A DNA stretch of 10,016 nucleotides from Methanoculleus sp. (GCA_023230425.1 JALNXI010000066.1:1-10016); one strand, 5' to 3'. Shown: positions 1-7,396, counted from the first letter of the stretch. Notes: generated from the sequence alone by a model not told the origin. A program made the numbers and translations.

Positions 1-29
1 TGAGACGGCATCGCCCGGAGGGACTCACC

Positions 30-72
30 AATTATATTTATTATCTGATATATCTCCACAAGAATTAAATAT
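30..72 (+). promoter_or_regulatory. AT-rich promoter region of the PRC-barrel gene
   Basis: This short AT-rich block sits in GC-rich surroundings and holds three overlapping TATA-like candidates: TTATATTTA at 32-40, GATATATC at 49-56 and TTAAATAT at 65-72. With archaeal spacing of about 25 bases, the last would start transcription near 94 and leave a leader of about 40 bases before the ATG at 134. Which box is used cannot be decided by eye. Confidence 0.4.
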
Positions 73-133
73 CGCCCGGCCTGTATTGACTCTCTTGCCG
101 TGGGACAGTATGTTCCACAATTCTGGAGATGTG

Positions 134-526
134 ATGCATATGAGAGGAGCTACGCAGGTGGAGAGACGGAATATTATACGGGGAAAAGATATTGCGGATT
201 ACTCGGTCAAGAACCCACAGGGTGAAGACCTCGGGAGCATCAAGGACGTCGTGATCGATATCAACGAAGGCAGCATCGCCTACGCTGCCCTCTCGTTCGG
301 CGGCATTATGGGACTCGGCGACAAGCTCTTCGCCATCCCCTGGGCGGCTCTTCGGTACAACGCGACCGATGACTCCTTCGTCCTCGATGTGCCCAAAGAG
401 CGGCTGGAGAACGCGCCGGGCTTCGATAAGGACAACTGGCCGACGACCGCCGAGCGTGAGTGGCTCACCGGCATGTACAGCCACTACGGGTATACCCCCT
501 ACTGGGAGCGCCGCTCCGAGCGGTGA
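134..526 (+). CDS. PRC-barrel domain protein
   Basis: A small soluble protein of 130 residues with one PRC-barrel domain at about residues 12-95. The segment with KDIADYSVKNPQGEDLGSIKDVVID is the typical first half of the fold, followed by a glycine-rich strand (LSFGGIMGLGDKLFAIPW) and an aliphatic strand ending in DVPKERL. The C-terminal tail, with REWLTGMYSHYGYTPYWERR, matches the YxHYGYxPYW ending common in single-domain PRC-barrel proteins of archaea and bacteria. PRC barrels occur in the RNA-processing factor RimM, in photosynthetic reaction-centre H subunits and in many stand-alone proteins of unknown role, so no specific function is claimed. The frame is open back to a TTG at 86 and has ATGs at 110, 134 and 140. 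ATG 134 is preferred because GGAG at 125-128 lies five bases upstream; ATG 140 is also possible. It appears monocistronic. Confidence 0.85.
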   Translation: MHMRGATQVERRNIIRGKDIADYSVKNPQGEDLGSIKDVVIDINEGSIAYAALSFGGIMGLGDKLFAIPWAALRYNATDDSFVLDVPKERLENAPGFDKDNWPTTAEREWLTGMYSHYGYTPYWERRSER

Positions 527-527
527 G

Positions 528-601
528 CCTGCCGGAAGAGCAGGAACCAACCGGCCACGGGCCCGTGTGCAGAGCCGGGCCTGTAGTTGCCGACAATTTT
601 T
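528..601 (+). terminator. Probable terminator after the PRC-barrel gene
   Basis: A small hairpin (CCTGC 528-532 with GCAGG 540-544) begins two bases after the stop codon. A perfect 12-base palindrome CACGGGCCCGTG follows at 556-567, and a run of five Ts lies at 597-601. Archaeal RNA polymerase mainly needs the T-run, so the actual end is probably near 600. The hairpins may be incidental in such GC-rich DNA. Confidence 0.35.
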
Positions 602-721
602 CCGGGTGGATGGAGGAGACCGCCGGTCTCCCGGCCTGAAGTGATACCCTGGTGCCGCTCACGCCGACTGCGGATACCGACCTCATGCGGCTATCCGGCA
701 TACGATACGGATCCGGGGGGA

Positions 722-733
722 ACACATATATGC
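722..733 (+). promoter_or_regulatory. TATA-like box upstream of pgk
   Basis: ACATATAT at 724-731 is the only AT-rich box in the 200 bases before pgk. Archaeal spacing would place the transcript start near 755 and give a leader of roughly 85 bases. This is inference from position and composition only. Confidence 0.3.
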
Positions 734-842
734 CAGGGCACGCATGCACTGAAACACCGTAATTCTGCGGGGAACGGCCGGAAGCCGGACCGGGAGGCAG
801 AGCCGCCCGGCCGCTCTCCGCCGCCCCAGGGGTATGTAGAAC

Positions 843-2045
843 ATGATACCAAGACGGAAGAAGACCGTCCGGGATATCGACGTGAGGGACAAGCGGGTCC
901 TCGTCCGTGCCGACTTCAACGTGCCGCTCGACGAAGACGGCACCATCGCCGACGACACCCGTATCCGGGCCAGCCTGCCGACGATACGCTACCTCAGCGA
1001 GCGGGACGCACGGGTCATCCTCTGCTCCCACCTGGACCGGCCGCAAGGTGTTGTCGTAGAACGCCTACGCCTCGCCCTCGTGGCAAACCGGCTCTCCGTG
1101 CTCCTCGACCGGCCGGTCGCCGCGCTCCAGGACTGTATCGGCCCCGAGGTGGAGAGCGCAGTAGCCGGGATGAGCGGCGGGGACGTTGTCCTCCTCGAGA
1201 ACCTCCGGTTCCATCCGGAGGAGAGGGCGGATGACCCGGCCTTCGCGGAGGACCTAGCCCGCCTCGCTGACATCTACGTCAACGACGCCTTCGGAGCCTC
1301 CCACCGGGCCCATGCATCGATCGCGGGCGTCCCGGAGCACCTGCCGGCGGTAGCCGGGCTCCTGCTCGCGAAGGAGGTGGACGCCTTTACGCGCATACTG
1401 CAGGACCCTGAGAGGCCGTTTGCGGCCGTCATCGGCGGGGCCAAGGTGAGCGACAAACTGGAGGTCCTCGATAACATCATATCCCGGGTGGACCTCCTCA
1501 TCATCGGGGGCGGCATGGCGGCGACGTTCCTTGCGAGCCGGGGATACGGGACCGGCAGATCGCATGTCGAGACCGACCGCCTGGACGACGTCAGGAGGCT
1601 TGAAGCACAGGCGACGGAACGCGGCGTCCGCCTCCTCCTGCCCCGGGACGTCATCGTCGCGGAGAGGCTTGAGGCGGGCGCCCCGGTCCGGGTTGTGTCC
1701 GTTGCGGAGATACCGGACGACCGGGTCATCGCCGATATCGGGCCCGCGGCGGCGAGCGAGTTCTGCCGGGAACTGGGAGACTGCCGGACCGTCGTCTGGA
1801 ACGGGCCGATGGGCGTCTTCGAGATTCCGGAGTTTGCGGAGGGGACGCGCCGGATTGCCGCGACGCTTGCCACGCTTCACGGCACAACGGTTGTCGGCGG
1901 GGGTTCGACCGCGGACGCAGTGACGCGGTTCGGGCTTGCCGACCGGATGACCCACGTCTCGACCGGCGGCGGGGCCGCGCTCACGATGCTTGCGGGAAAA
2001 CCGCTCCCGGGTGTTGAGGCGCTCGAGGATGCGGAGGAGCCATGA
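843..2045 (+). CDS. pgk: Phosphoglycerate kinase, bacterial type
   Basis: Cytosolic enzyme that interconverts 1,3-bisphosphoglycerate plus ADP and 3-phosphoglycerate plus ATP. At 400 residues it has the usual family length, with both lobes complete. The N-lobe shows RADFNVPL (22-29), SHLDRPQG (62-69), ENLRFHPEE (119-127) and NDAFGASHRAHAS (147-159), which carry the substrate-binding Arg and His residues. The C-lobe shows GGAKVSDK (198-205), IIGGGMAATFL (220-230), WNGPMGVFE (319-327), GGGSTADAV (352-360) and STGGGAALTML (373-383). The pattern is that of bacterial PGKs, not the divergent archaeal form. Two motif positions differ from most bacterial PGKs: Asp65 where SHLGRP has Gly, and Ser355 where GGGDT has Asp. 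The start fits the usual KTIRDIDVKxKRVLVR opening. The stop overlaps the next gene's start (ATGA, 2042-2045), so the two are probably translationally coupled. Confidence 0.96.
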   Translation: MIPRRKKTVRDIDVRDKRVLVRADFNVPLDEDGTIADDTRIRASLPTIRYLSERDARVILCSHLDRPQGVVVERLRLALVANRLSVLLDRPVAALQDCIGPEVESAVAGMSGGDVVLLENLRFHPEERADDPAFAEDLARLADIYVNDAFGASHRAHASIAGVPEHLPAVAGLLLAKEVDAFTRILQDPERPFAAVIGGAKVSDKLEVLDNIISRVDLLIIGGGMAATFLASRGYGTGRSHVETDRLDDVRRLEAQATERGVRLLLPRDVIVAERLEAGAPVRVVSVAEIPDDRVIADIGPAAASEFCRELGDCRTVVWNGPMGVFEIPEFAEGTRRIAATLATLHGTTVVGGGSTADAVTRFGLADRMTHVSTGGGAALTMLAGKPLPGVEALEDAEEP

Positions 2046-3013
2046 AGCGGATCGGCATCCTGACCAGCGGCGGCGACGCCCCGGGGATGAACGCCTGCAT
2101 CCGGGCAGCGGTGCGCACAGCGCTTGCAAACGACCTTGCCGTCGCCGGGATACGCCGGGGGTATGCCGGGCTCATCGAAGGCGATGCGGTGCCGCTCGAC
2201 CGGAGAGCGATCCGGAACACCATCCACCTGGGCGGCACCATCCTCGAGACCTCCCGGAACCAGGACTTCTACACAAAGGAAGGGAGGCTCCGGGCAGCAG
2301 CGGCCATCGAGCGGATGGGGCTTGACGGCGTGGTCCTGATCGGGGGCGACGGGACGTTCCACGGTGCAAGCCTGCTTGCCGCTGATGCCGATACGGCGGC
2401 GCTTGTGGGGGTGCCCGGGAGCATCGATAACGACGTCTACGGGACCGACTACTGTATCGGGTTCGACACGGCGGCGAACTGCGCGGTTGAGGCGATCGAC
2501 CGCATCCGCGACACGGCCCGGTCCCACGAGCGCCTCTTCTTCATCGAGGTGATGGGGCGGACGGCCGGGTTCCTGGCGCTCGAAAGCGGCATCGCCGGCG
2601 GCGCCGAGGAACTGGTCATACCGGAAGAAGAGGTATCGGTCACCCGGATGAGCGAGCATATACGTGAGGGGTTCACCATCGGGAAGAAGAGCGCGATCGT
2701 GGTGGTCGCAGAGGGGAAGACGCCGGGCATCTCCTTTGAGATCGCCCGGGAGGTCAGAGAGCACCTGGACCTGGACTCCCGTGTCGTCATCCTCGGCCAC
2801 CTCCAGCGGGGCGGGCCGCCGACGCTCCGCGACCGGGTGCTCGGGAGTACCCTCGGTGTCGCCGCCGTCGAGGTGCTGCTCGAGGGCCGGAGCGGGTGCA
2901 TGGTGGGAGAGGCAGGGGGAGCCCTCGTGTGCACGCCGCTCGAAGAGACCTGGCGGGAGAAAAAACCGCTCAACGAGAACTTACGGCGGATATTTGCTAT
3001 CCTATCCGGGTAG
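2042..3013 (+). CDS. pfkA: 6-phosphofructokinase, PfkA family, probably ATP-dependent
   Basis: Phosphorylates fructose 6-phosphate to fructose 1,6-bisphosphate in the cytosol. The 323 residues match the short PfkA class (E. coli PfkA is 320). Visible motifs are the phosphate loop LTSGGDAPGMNA (7-18), GGDGT (101-105), PGSIDND with the catalytic Asp129 (125-131), RSHER around Arg164, MGR (171-173) and GHLQRGG (252-258). Gly104 and Gly126 occupy the positions that are Asp and Lys in pyrophosphate-dependent enzymes, so ATP is the predicted donor. Arg21, Arg25 and Arg54, which help form the effector site in bacterial PfkA, are also present, so allosteric control is possible. GGAGG at 2033-2037 inside the pgk end is the ribosome binding site. 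PfkA is unusual in methanogens, many of which use an ADP-dependent phosphofructokinase or lack one. Confidence 0.95.
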   Translation: MKRIGILTSGGDAPGMNACIRAAVRTALANDLAVAGIRRGYAGLIEGDAVPLDRRAIRNTIHLGGTILETSRNQDFYTKEGRLRAAAAIERMGLDGVVLIGGDGTFHGASLLAADADTAALVGVPGSIDNDVYGTDYCIGFDTAANCAVEAIDRIRDTARSHERLFFIEVMGRTAGFLALESGIAGGAEELVIPEEEVSVTRMSEHIREGFTIGKKSAIVVVAEGKTPGISFEIAREVREHLDLDSRVVILGHLQRGGPPTLRDRVLGSTLGVAAVEVLLEGRSGCMVGEAGGALVCTPLEETWREKKPLNENLRRIFAILSG

Positions 3014-3038
3014 GCCGGGAGAGTGGAGTTCCCATGGA

Positions 3039-3049
3039 TCTCTTTTATC
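3039..3049 (+). promoter_or_regulatory. Possible TATA box before the ABC exporter genes
   Basis: CTTTTAT lies in the 69-base gap between pfkA and the ABC ATPase gene, about 38 bases before the ATG at 3083. Initiation near 3070 would give a short leader. The exporter pair could instead be read through from pgk-pfkA. Confidence 0.25.
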
Positions 3050-3082
3050 CCGCCGGAGGGGATCAGAGGAAGGGTTGATCCC

Positions 3083-4054
3083 ATGGACGCTATCGAGGTG
3101 ATCGACCTCACCAAACGGTTCGGTGACAACATCGCCGTGAACGGAATCAGATTTCGGGTGAGGGAGGGCGAGACGTTCGGGTTTCTCGGCCCGAACGGGG
3201 CGGGCAAGACCACCACCATCAGGATGCTCACCGGCATGACCGGCATCACGAGCGGCCGTGCCCTGATCCACGGTCACGACATCGTCCGCGATACCCTGGC
3301 CGCGAAACGGTTAATGGGCGTCGTCTCCGAGACCTCGAACGTCTACGACGAGCTCTCTGCCTGGGACAACCTCATCTTCACCGGCCGGCTCTATCACCTC
3401 GGAAAAGCGGAGATCCAGAGGAACGCCCGAGATCTCCTCGATACCTTCGGCCTCTACGAACGGCGCCACGAGCCCGCAGAAGGGTTCTCGAAGGGGATGA
3501 AACGCCGCCTGACGCTTGCCATGGGGCTTGTGAACAGTCCTGAGGTTCTCTTCCTCGACGAACCAACGTCCGGGCTTGACGTCCAGAGCCGACGGCTCAT
3601 CAGGGATGTCGTCCAGGACCTCGCCCGGGAGAACGTCACTATCTTCCTGACGACCCATGACATCGAGGAGGCGAACGTCACCTGCGACCGGGTCGCCATC
3701 ATCAACCAGGGGACGATCGCTGCGATCGATGCACCGGAGAAGTTGAAGCAGACCTTTGAGAGCCTCCAGTCAGTCGAGGTCTCCTTTGATTCCGCGCGGC
3801 CGGGCCTCCTTGAGGCGCTCAGGATGCTCCCCCAGGTCAACGACGTCCGGAAGGAAGGGGACAAGTTCCGGCTCTACACGGCGGACCCCCCGGAGGTCCT
3901 CGGCTCCCTCTGCGTGTTTGCAAAGGAGCAGAACCTGCGCCCTATCAGCGTCACCACCCGCGGGCCGAGCCTGGAGGAGGTCTTCATCCGCCTCACCGGG
4001 CTCTCCGTCGGCATGAAGAAGAAGGTGGGAGGAACCGATGCCGGGCTGGTTTGA
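3083..4054 (+). CDS. ABC-2 type exporter ATP-binding protein (DrrA-like)
   Basis: Nucleotide-binding subunit that should drive export through the membrane protein encoded next. The 323 residues contain Walker A GPNGAGKTT (36-44), the signature FSKGMKRRL (135-143), Walker B VLFLDEP with catalytic Glu160, D-loop SGLD (163-166) and H-loop His192 in TTHDIEEA. The Q-loop position holds Glu83 instead of Gln, which is also seen in other members of this class. Residues about 230-305 form the C-terminal extension typical of DrrA-type ATPases and end in PSLEEVFIRLTG. ATG 3083 is chosen because the protein then begins right at the conserved strand IEVIDLTKRF; a GTG at 3023 would add 20 residues with no family match. 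It overlaps the permease gene by 17 bases. The substrate is unknown; relatives handle drugs, lipids or polysaccharides. Confidence 0.92.
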   Translation: MDAIEVIDLTKRFGDNIAVNGIRFRVREGETFGFLGPNGAGKTTTIRMLTGMTGITSGRALIHGHDIVRDTLAAKRLMGVVSETSNVYDELSAWDNLIFTGRLYHLGKAEIQRNARDLLDTFGLYERRHEPAEGFSKGMKRRLTLAMGLVNSPEVLFLDEPTSGLDVQSRRLIRDVVQDLARENVTIFLTTHDIEEANVTCDRVAIINQGTIAAIDAPEKLKQTFESLQSVEVSFDSARPGLLEALRMLPQVNDVRKEGDKFRLYTADPPEVLGSLCVFAKEQNLRPISVTTRGPSLEEVFIRLTGLSVGMKKKVGGTDAGLV

Positions 4055-4790
4055 GGAGATCTCCTGTGATCTCGGTGCCGCATGGGCGATCGCGAGGAAG
4101 GACATGAAGATCTACTACATCAAACCTTCCATCCTGGTATCCAGTCTGCTCTTTCCGTTCGTTATGTTCCTTGCCTTCGCCATAGGGAGGAACGCCCCCG
4201 CCGGAACCCTGATCCCCGGTCTCCTCGCCATCACTCTCCTCTTCAGCGCCTCCTCCATCGAGCCGGTCTCCATCCCGATCGAGCGGAGGACGAAGACCTT
4301 CGACCGCCTCATCGCCGCCCCGGTATCGATCCGGGCAATCGTCCTCGGGGCAAGCCTGAGCGGCGCGGTATTCGCGTCTGCGATCGGCGTCGCGACGACC
4401 GCGATCGGCCTGATCGCCTTCCGCACGGGAATCATCCACATCGTGGCGCTTCTTGCCGGGATCGCGCTCACCTCGCTCTGTTTCTCGACGATGGGCACAC
4501 TCTTTGCCGCTTACCGCACGGAGAACGTGGGTGAGGTGATGTCACTCTTGAACCTCGTCCGCCTGCCCCTCCTCTTCATCAGCGGGGTCTTCATCCCCTT
4601 CGCGAGTATGCCGGCATGGGGGCAGAGCATCGCCTTCCTCTCCCCCCTCACCTACGCTCACGACCTGATACTCTTTGCGTTCGACGGGACGACCCTCTTC
4701 GGCCCGGTCGCCGATACCCTCGTCCTGGTGCTGGCGATCGTCCTCTTCCAGGCCGTCGGGGCCCTCCTCTACCGGAGGTCGCGGGAGTAG
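4038..4790 (+). CDS. ABC-2 type exporter permease
   Basis: Integral membrane partner of the preceding ATPase, 250 residues, with about six hydrophobic segments near residues 32-50, 56-74, 101-122, 132-153, 166-187 and 218-241. The cytoplasmic loop with IERRTKTFDRLIAAPVS is the ABC-2 permease element usually written ERERGTLERLLATPVS. The LLNLVRLPLLFISGVFIPF helix followed by SPLTYAHD is also typical of the family. GGGAGG at 4027-4032 lies five bases before the ATG. The start inside the ATPase gene points to a fixed stoichiometry of two coupled products. The next gene converges on it with a 17-base gap and no obvious T-run terminator. Confidence 0.9.
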   Translation: MPGWFEEISCDLGAAWAIARKDMKIYYIKPSILVSSLLFPFVMFLAFAIGRNAPAGTLIPGLLAITLLFSASSIEPVSIPIERRTKTFDRLIAAPVSIRAIVLGASLSGAVFASAIGVATTAIGLIAFRTGIIHIVALLAGIALTSLCFSTMGTLFAAYRTENVGEVMSLLNLVRLPLLFISGVFIPFASMPAWGQSIAFLSPLTYAHDLILFAFDGTTLFGPVADTLVLVLAIVLFQAVGALLYRRSRE

Positions 4791-4807
4791 GCCGTAAGGT
4801 TCCCAGG

Positions 4808-5230
4808 TTAGACGGAACTCTCCCAGCCCTGGCCCATATCGACGAGGGGCCGGACCTCACCGACCTCGAACGTCACCACGGCATGGATCATCGCCGCGGC
4901 CTCCTCGCCCACAACCCGGGCGATCTCTCTCTGGTAGGTATCCAGCATCTCCCCGGATGTCGCATACTCTTTCATCCTCAGGTAGACCCGGAGCCCTTTC
5001 CAGTCCATGATCGTCTCCCCTTGCTCCACGATCGTGAAGACCGCGTTCGGGTTCTCCCGGAGGTACTCGAACGTGCGGTTCTCCCCGAGCGCCACAACGA
5101 CGGTCTTCTCGTCGGTCATCTGCGGCGAGCCGAAGACTGCCGCATCGACCTTTCCGTCTCTGCTCGCGGTGCTGAGGACGCCGATCCTCGGCTGTTTGTT
5201 GAAGTAGTCCATAAGTTTAGCTGGCACCAT
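4808..5230 (-). CDS. Pyridoxamine 5'-phosphate oxidase-like flavin-binding split-barrel protein
   Basis: A 140-residue soluble protein of the PNPOx-like split-barrel class. The core strand IGVLSTASRDGKVDAAVFGSPQM (16-38), VVVALGENRTFEYLRENPNAVFTIV (44-68) and the later strand KGLRVYLRMKEY match the small single-domain members common in methanogens. These usually bind FMN or a related flavin such as F420, with the Asn-Arg-Thr turn near the phosphate site. The reaction is not known, and true pyridoxamine phosphate oxidase activity is not implied because the protein is far shorter than PdxH. The first ATG of the frame is used, preceded by GAGG about nine bases upstream. Confidence 0.85.
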   Translation of the reverse strand: MVPAKLMDYFNKQPRIGVLSTASRDGKVDAAVFGSPQMTDEKTVVVALGENRTFEYLRENPNAVFTIVEQGETIMDWKGLRVYLRMKEYATSGEMLDTYQREIARVVGEEAAAMIHAVVTFEVGEVRPLVDMGQGWESSV

Positions 5231-5252
5231 GAATTCTGCCTCATCGCCCCGG

Positions 5253-5260
5253 CATAAAAG
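5253..5260 (-). promoter_or_regulatory. TATA-like box for the split-barrel gene
   Basis: On the minus strand the sequence reads CTTTTATG, in the 69-base gap after the upstream gene. Its centre is about 26 bases before the ATG at 5230, so the transcript could start at or very near the start codon. Confidence 0.3.
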
Positions 5261-5299
5261 CGTATGGGTGGATAGCAGGATCCCGGGAAGGACTCCGCC

Positions 5300-6472
5300 T
5301 CAGACTATCAGGAACTCCCCGGGAGCGAGGGCGGTGGCGAGCATCACCGTATTGATGTCACGGTTCCCGGTCCAGGTGCCGGCTTCCCGATTTCTGTCGT
5401 CTGTCCAGAACTCTACGATAGCGTCCGCAAGCGGCACGTAATCCACGAGGGCTTCTGCCCGCCGCTCCAGGGAACCTCGCCCGAAGACGTCCGGGTTCTC
5501 CCGGATTCCTTCGACGAGGTCACGGGCACCCGCAAGGCCGATCGCGAGCCCGAGCTCCCGGAAGGCAAGGCGGTACTCCGCAGAGTGCTGGAGGCTGCCG
5601 CCCCTCGCAAAGGCGGCAAGGCCGGCCAGGGCCGAATCGAGGATGGAGCGGAGCAGGTCCGGGTATGACGGGCCGCCCCCGATCATCAACTCTGCTACCC
5701 TTCGGGCGTCGAAGAGGAGACCCCCGATGCCGAGCGGGTCGTCCGTGGCCCAGTTCCCTTCCTGACAGATGCCGGCCATATCGGCGATCTCGGGCGAGAG
5801 GTTGAGGTGCGGCGATTTCCCGGCAGCCGCCTGGAGTTCGCTATAGGTGACGAACCCATCGAGCGGGTCATGCTGGCCCATGGCGGGGACGAGAGGATGG
5901 GAGAGGTCGATGCTCATCTTCCAGTGCATCCTCTTTCTGCCGCCGGAGGGGGGCGTGCAGGTGAACGCGGCATGGGCCGCCCGCGCAAGTTCCATAGCCC
6001 ACCTGAGATAGGTCGGGTCTCCAGTGACCCGGCTCATCCGATTGAGCGCGTGCATCCATTTAGTTAGGTAGTGATAGTACTGCCCGTCCCGTTCCCACTC
6101 AAGGCGCTCGTCGAACGGCTCGCCGGGCCTGCGTTCGGGGAGCGGTTTCCCGATCCGCAGGCCGCCCCGGGTCGGGTGGGCCTCGCCCTCCTCTTCGGGA
6201 AGGCCGCTGATCCAGCCGGTCCTCTGGTCGTCGTCGCGGTGCCGGCCGAGGGTGTGGTGCACCTGGTCGACGAGGGCGAGCGCGAGGTCCCGGCAGGATG
6301 CGTCGCCTGTCCGGCGGAAGAGTTCGAGGTAGTTGCAGACTGCGTAGGCGTCCGTCCAGAGGTAGCGCCGCGGGCGGGCGCTCGGCGGGTCAAGTCCGGT
6401 CAGGCCGGCGAACTCCGTCACGAGTTCCCGGACGGTTGCGGTGGTCGCGCTCTCGGTCATGGTTCCGGGCAT
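5300..6472 (-). CDS. Conserved protein of unknown function, probable six-hairpin (alpha/alpha) toroid fold
   Basis: A soluble 390-residue protein with no signal peptide or membrane segment. It is rich in amphipathic helix pairs, with hydrophobic stretches near residues 38-75, 131-170, 246-290, 297-322, 340-356 and 372-384. The opening RRYLWTDAYAVCNYLELFRRTGD and the later blocks QYYHYLTKWMHALNRM and EGNWATDDPLGIGGLLFDA, with regularly placed aromatic residues, recall six-hairpin glycosidase or epimerase-like proteins. No catalytic residues can be assigned, so an enzymatic role in sugar chemistry is only a suggestion. Start is uncertain: GTG 6484, ATG 6472 and ATG 6460 are in frame. ATG 6472 is chosen because a G-rich stretch precedes it. 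The gene lies 69 bases from the ABC ATPase upstream and may share its transcript. Confidence 0.7.
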   Translation of the reverse strand: MPGTMTESATTATVRELVTEFAGLTGLDPPSARPRRYLWTDAYAVCNYLELFRRTGDASCRDLALALVDQVHHTLGRHRDDDQRTGWISGLPEEEGEAHPTRGGLRIGKPLPERRPGEPFDERLEWERDGQYYHYLTKWMHALNRMSRVTGDPTYLRWAMELARAAHAAFTCTPPSGGRKRMHWKMSIDLSHPLVPAMGQHDPLDGFVTYSELQAAAGKSPHLNLSPEIADMAGICQEGNWATDDPLGIGGLLFDARRVAELMIGGGPSYPDLLRSILDSALAGLAAFARGGSLQHSAEYRLAFRELGLAIGLAGARDLVEGIRENPDVFGRGSLERRAEALVDYVPLADAIVEFWTDDRNREAGTWTGNRDINTVMLATALAPGEFLIV

Positions 6473-6541
6473 ACTCCCCGCCACCCAGCATAAGATTTTC
6501 CCGTGAGCTCATGAGGGGCAGGATACCGGAATCCATCACGG

Positions 6542-7396
6542 TCAGTAGCCTGTCGCGTAGTAGTAGCCGTCCTCCTCCCTGATGCGGACCGGGACGCAAA
6601 AGAGCCCGCCGATGGCCTCGTCGGTCAGGACCTCTGCCTTCGGGCCGTCTTTTTGGACGGTGCCGTCCCGTATCAGGATGACCCGGGATATTTCAGGAAT
6701 GATGTCGTGGAGGTTATGGGTCACGAGGATGATGCCGGTGCCCGACCGTGCTATCTTCCGGAGGGTCTTTCTGAAGGTGTGGAGTGCATGCAGGTCGAGG
6801 CTGTTCGTGGGCTCGTCGAGGAGGAGGGTGCCAGGGTCGTGGACGAGAGCCCTCCCGATCAGGAGCCGGCGCGCTTCGCCGGAGGAGATCTCGGTCATCG
6901 GGCGGTCAGCGAGGTGAGCGTCCTCGAGGAACTCAAGGATCTCGTCCGCCTTCTGCTCCATCCCGGGCGTCACCTCATGGGAGAGGAAGAGCCCGACGCT
7001 CGAGAAGAATCCCGAGAGCACGACCTCGCGGCCCGATATCCCCCGGGTAAAGGTATGCTGGAGATCGCCGGAGACGATGCCGAGGTGGGACCGGAGGTCA
7101 AAGGCGTCCCACGTATCCTTCCCCCGGAACCGGAAGACGACGTCCAGCCCCCGGCGGGAAGGGTAGTACTCGCGGGTGATCGTCCGGATGAGCGACGACT
7201 TCCCCGCACCGTTCGGCCCGAGGAGGGCGATATTCTCTCCCTCGCGGACCGTGAGCGATACGGCGTCGAGGAGTTTTCTTCCGTCCCTGACGACGGTGAC
7301 ATTCCGAAACTCGATCAGGGGCGGGGGAGACTCCCGCCCCGCCGGGTCGTGCCCTGTTGCTCTGCCAGATAATTGCCCATCTTTCATGCCGTCCAT
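6542..7396 (-). CDS. ABC transporter ATP-binding protein without an adjacent permease (YlmA/ModF-like)
   Basis: A complete single ABC ATPase domain of 284 residues counting from the ATG at 7396. Numbered from the next ATG (7387), it shows Walker A GPNGAGKSS (57-65), Q-loop Gln110 in SGDLQHTF, signature ISSGEARR (167-174), Walker B TLLLDEP with Glu192 and H-loop His224 in VTHNLHDI. The segment GREVVLSGFFSSVGLF resembles the YlmA and ModF-like soluble ATPases, some of which have no dedicated permease. The first 20 or so residues are low in conserved content, so the start (7396, 7387 or further in) is uncertain; an upstream GTG or ATG would overlap the neighbouring gene. No permease or binding protein lies beside it. 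The three membrane proteins upstream on the same strand do not look like ABC permeases. Role unknown. Confidence 0.85.
   Translation of the reverse strand: MDGMKDGQLSGRATGHDPAGRESPPPLIEFRNVTVVRDGRKLLDAVSLTVREGENIALLGPNGAGKSSLIRTITREYYPSRRGLDVVFRFRGKDTWDAFDLRSHLGIVSGDLQHTFTRGISGREVVLSGFFSSVGLFLSHEVTPGMEQKADEILEFLEDAHLADRPMTEISSGEARRLLIGRALVHDPGTLLLDEPTNSLDLHALHTFRKTLRKIARSGTGIILVTHNLHDIIPEISRVILIRDGTVQKDGPKAEVLTDEAIGGLFCVPVRIREEDGYYYATGY

Larger units (their letters stand above)
527..842. other. Non-coding spacer between PRC-barrel gene and pgk
   Basis: This 316-base spacer holds no convincing gene; the frames open across it run on into pgk out of frame and show no recognisable protein. It contains a GC-rich palindrome and T-run near the PRC-barrel stop, a chain of short inverted repeats at 671-712, a TATA-like box at 724-731, and a G-rich ribosome binding site (AGGGGT at 828-833) nine bases before the pgk ATG. 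Confidence 0.7.

Noticed and set aside
1..30. Possible divergent minus-strand gene start at the left edge
   Set aside because: A GTG or ATG could be read on the minus strand, but fewer than ten codons are visible and nothing identifies them.
587..1234. 215-codon plus-strand frame running from the spacer into pgk
   Set aside because: Arg/Pro-rich translation in a different frame from pgk, with no ribosome binding site or conserved motif.
1877..2800. 307-codon open frame opposite pfkA, and a similar 291-codon frame opposite pgk
   Set aside because: High-GC antisense shadows with no recognisable domains, opposite two well-supported enzymes.
3329..3331. Glu83 instead of Gln in the Q-loop of the exporter ATPase
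   Set aside because: Glu at this position occurs in other DrrA-type ATPases, so it is not a sign of a broken protein.
6503..6510. TGAGCTCA palindrome between the ABC ATPase and the helical protein
   Set aside because: Eight bases with no second copy, T-run or clear position relative to a promoter; likely chance.
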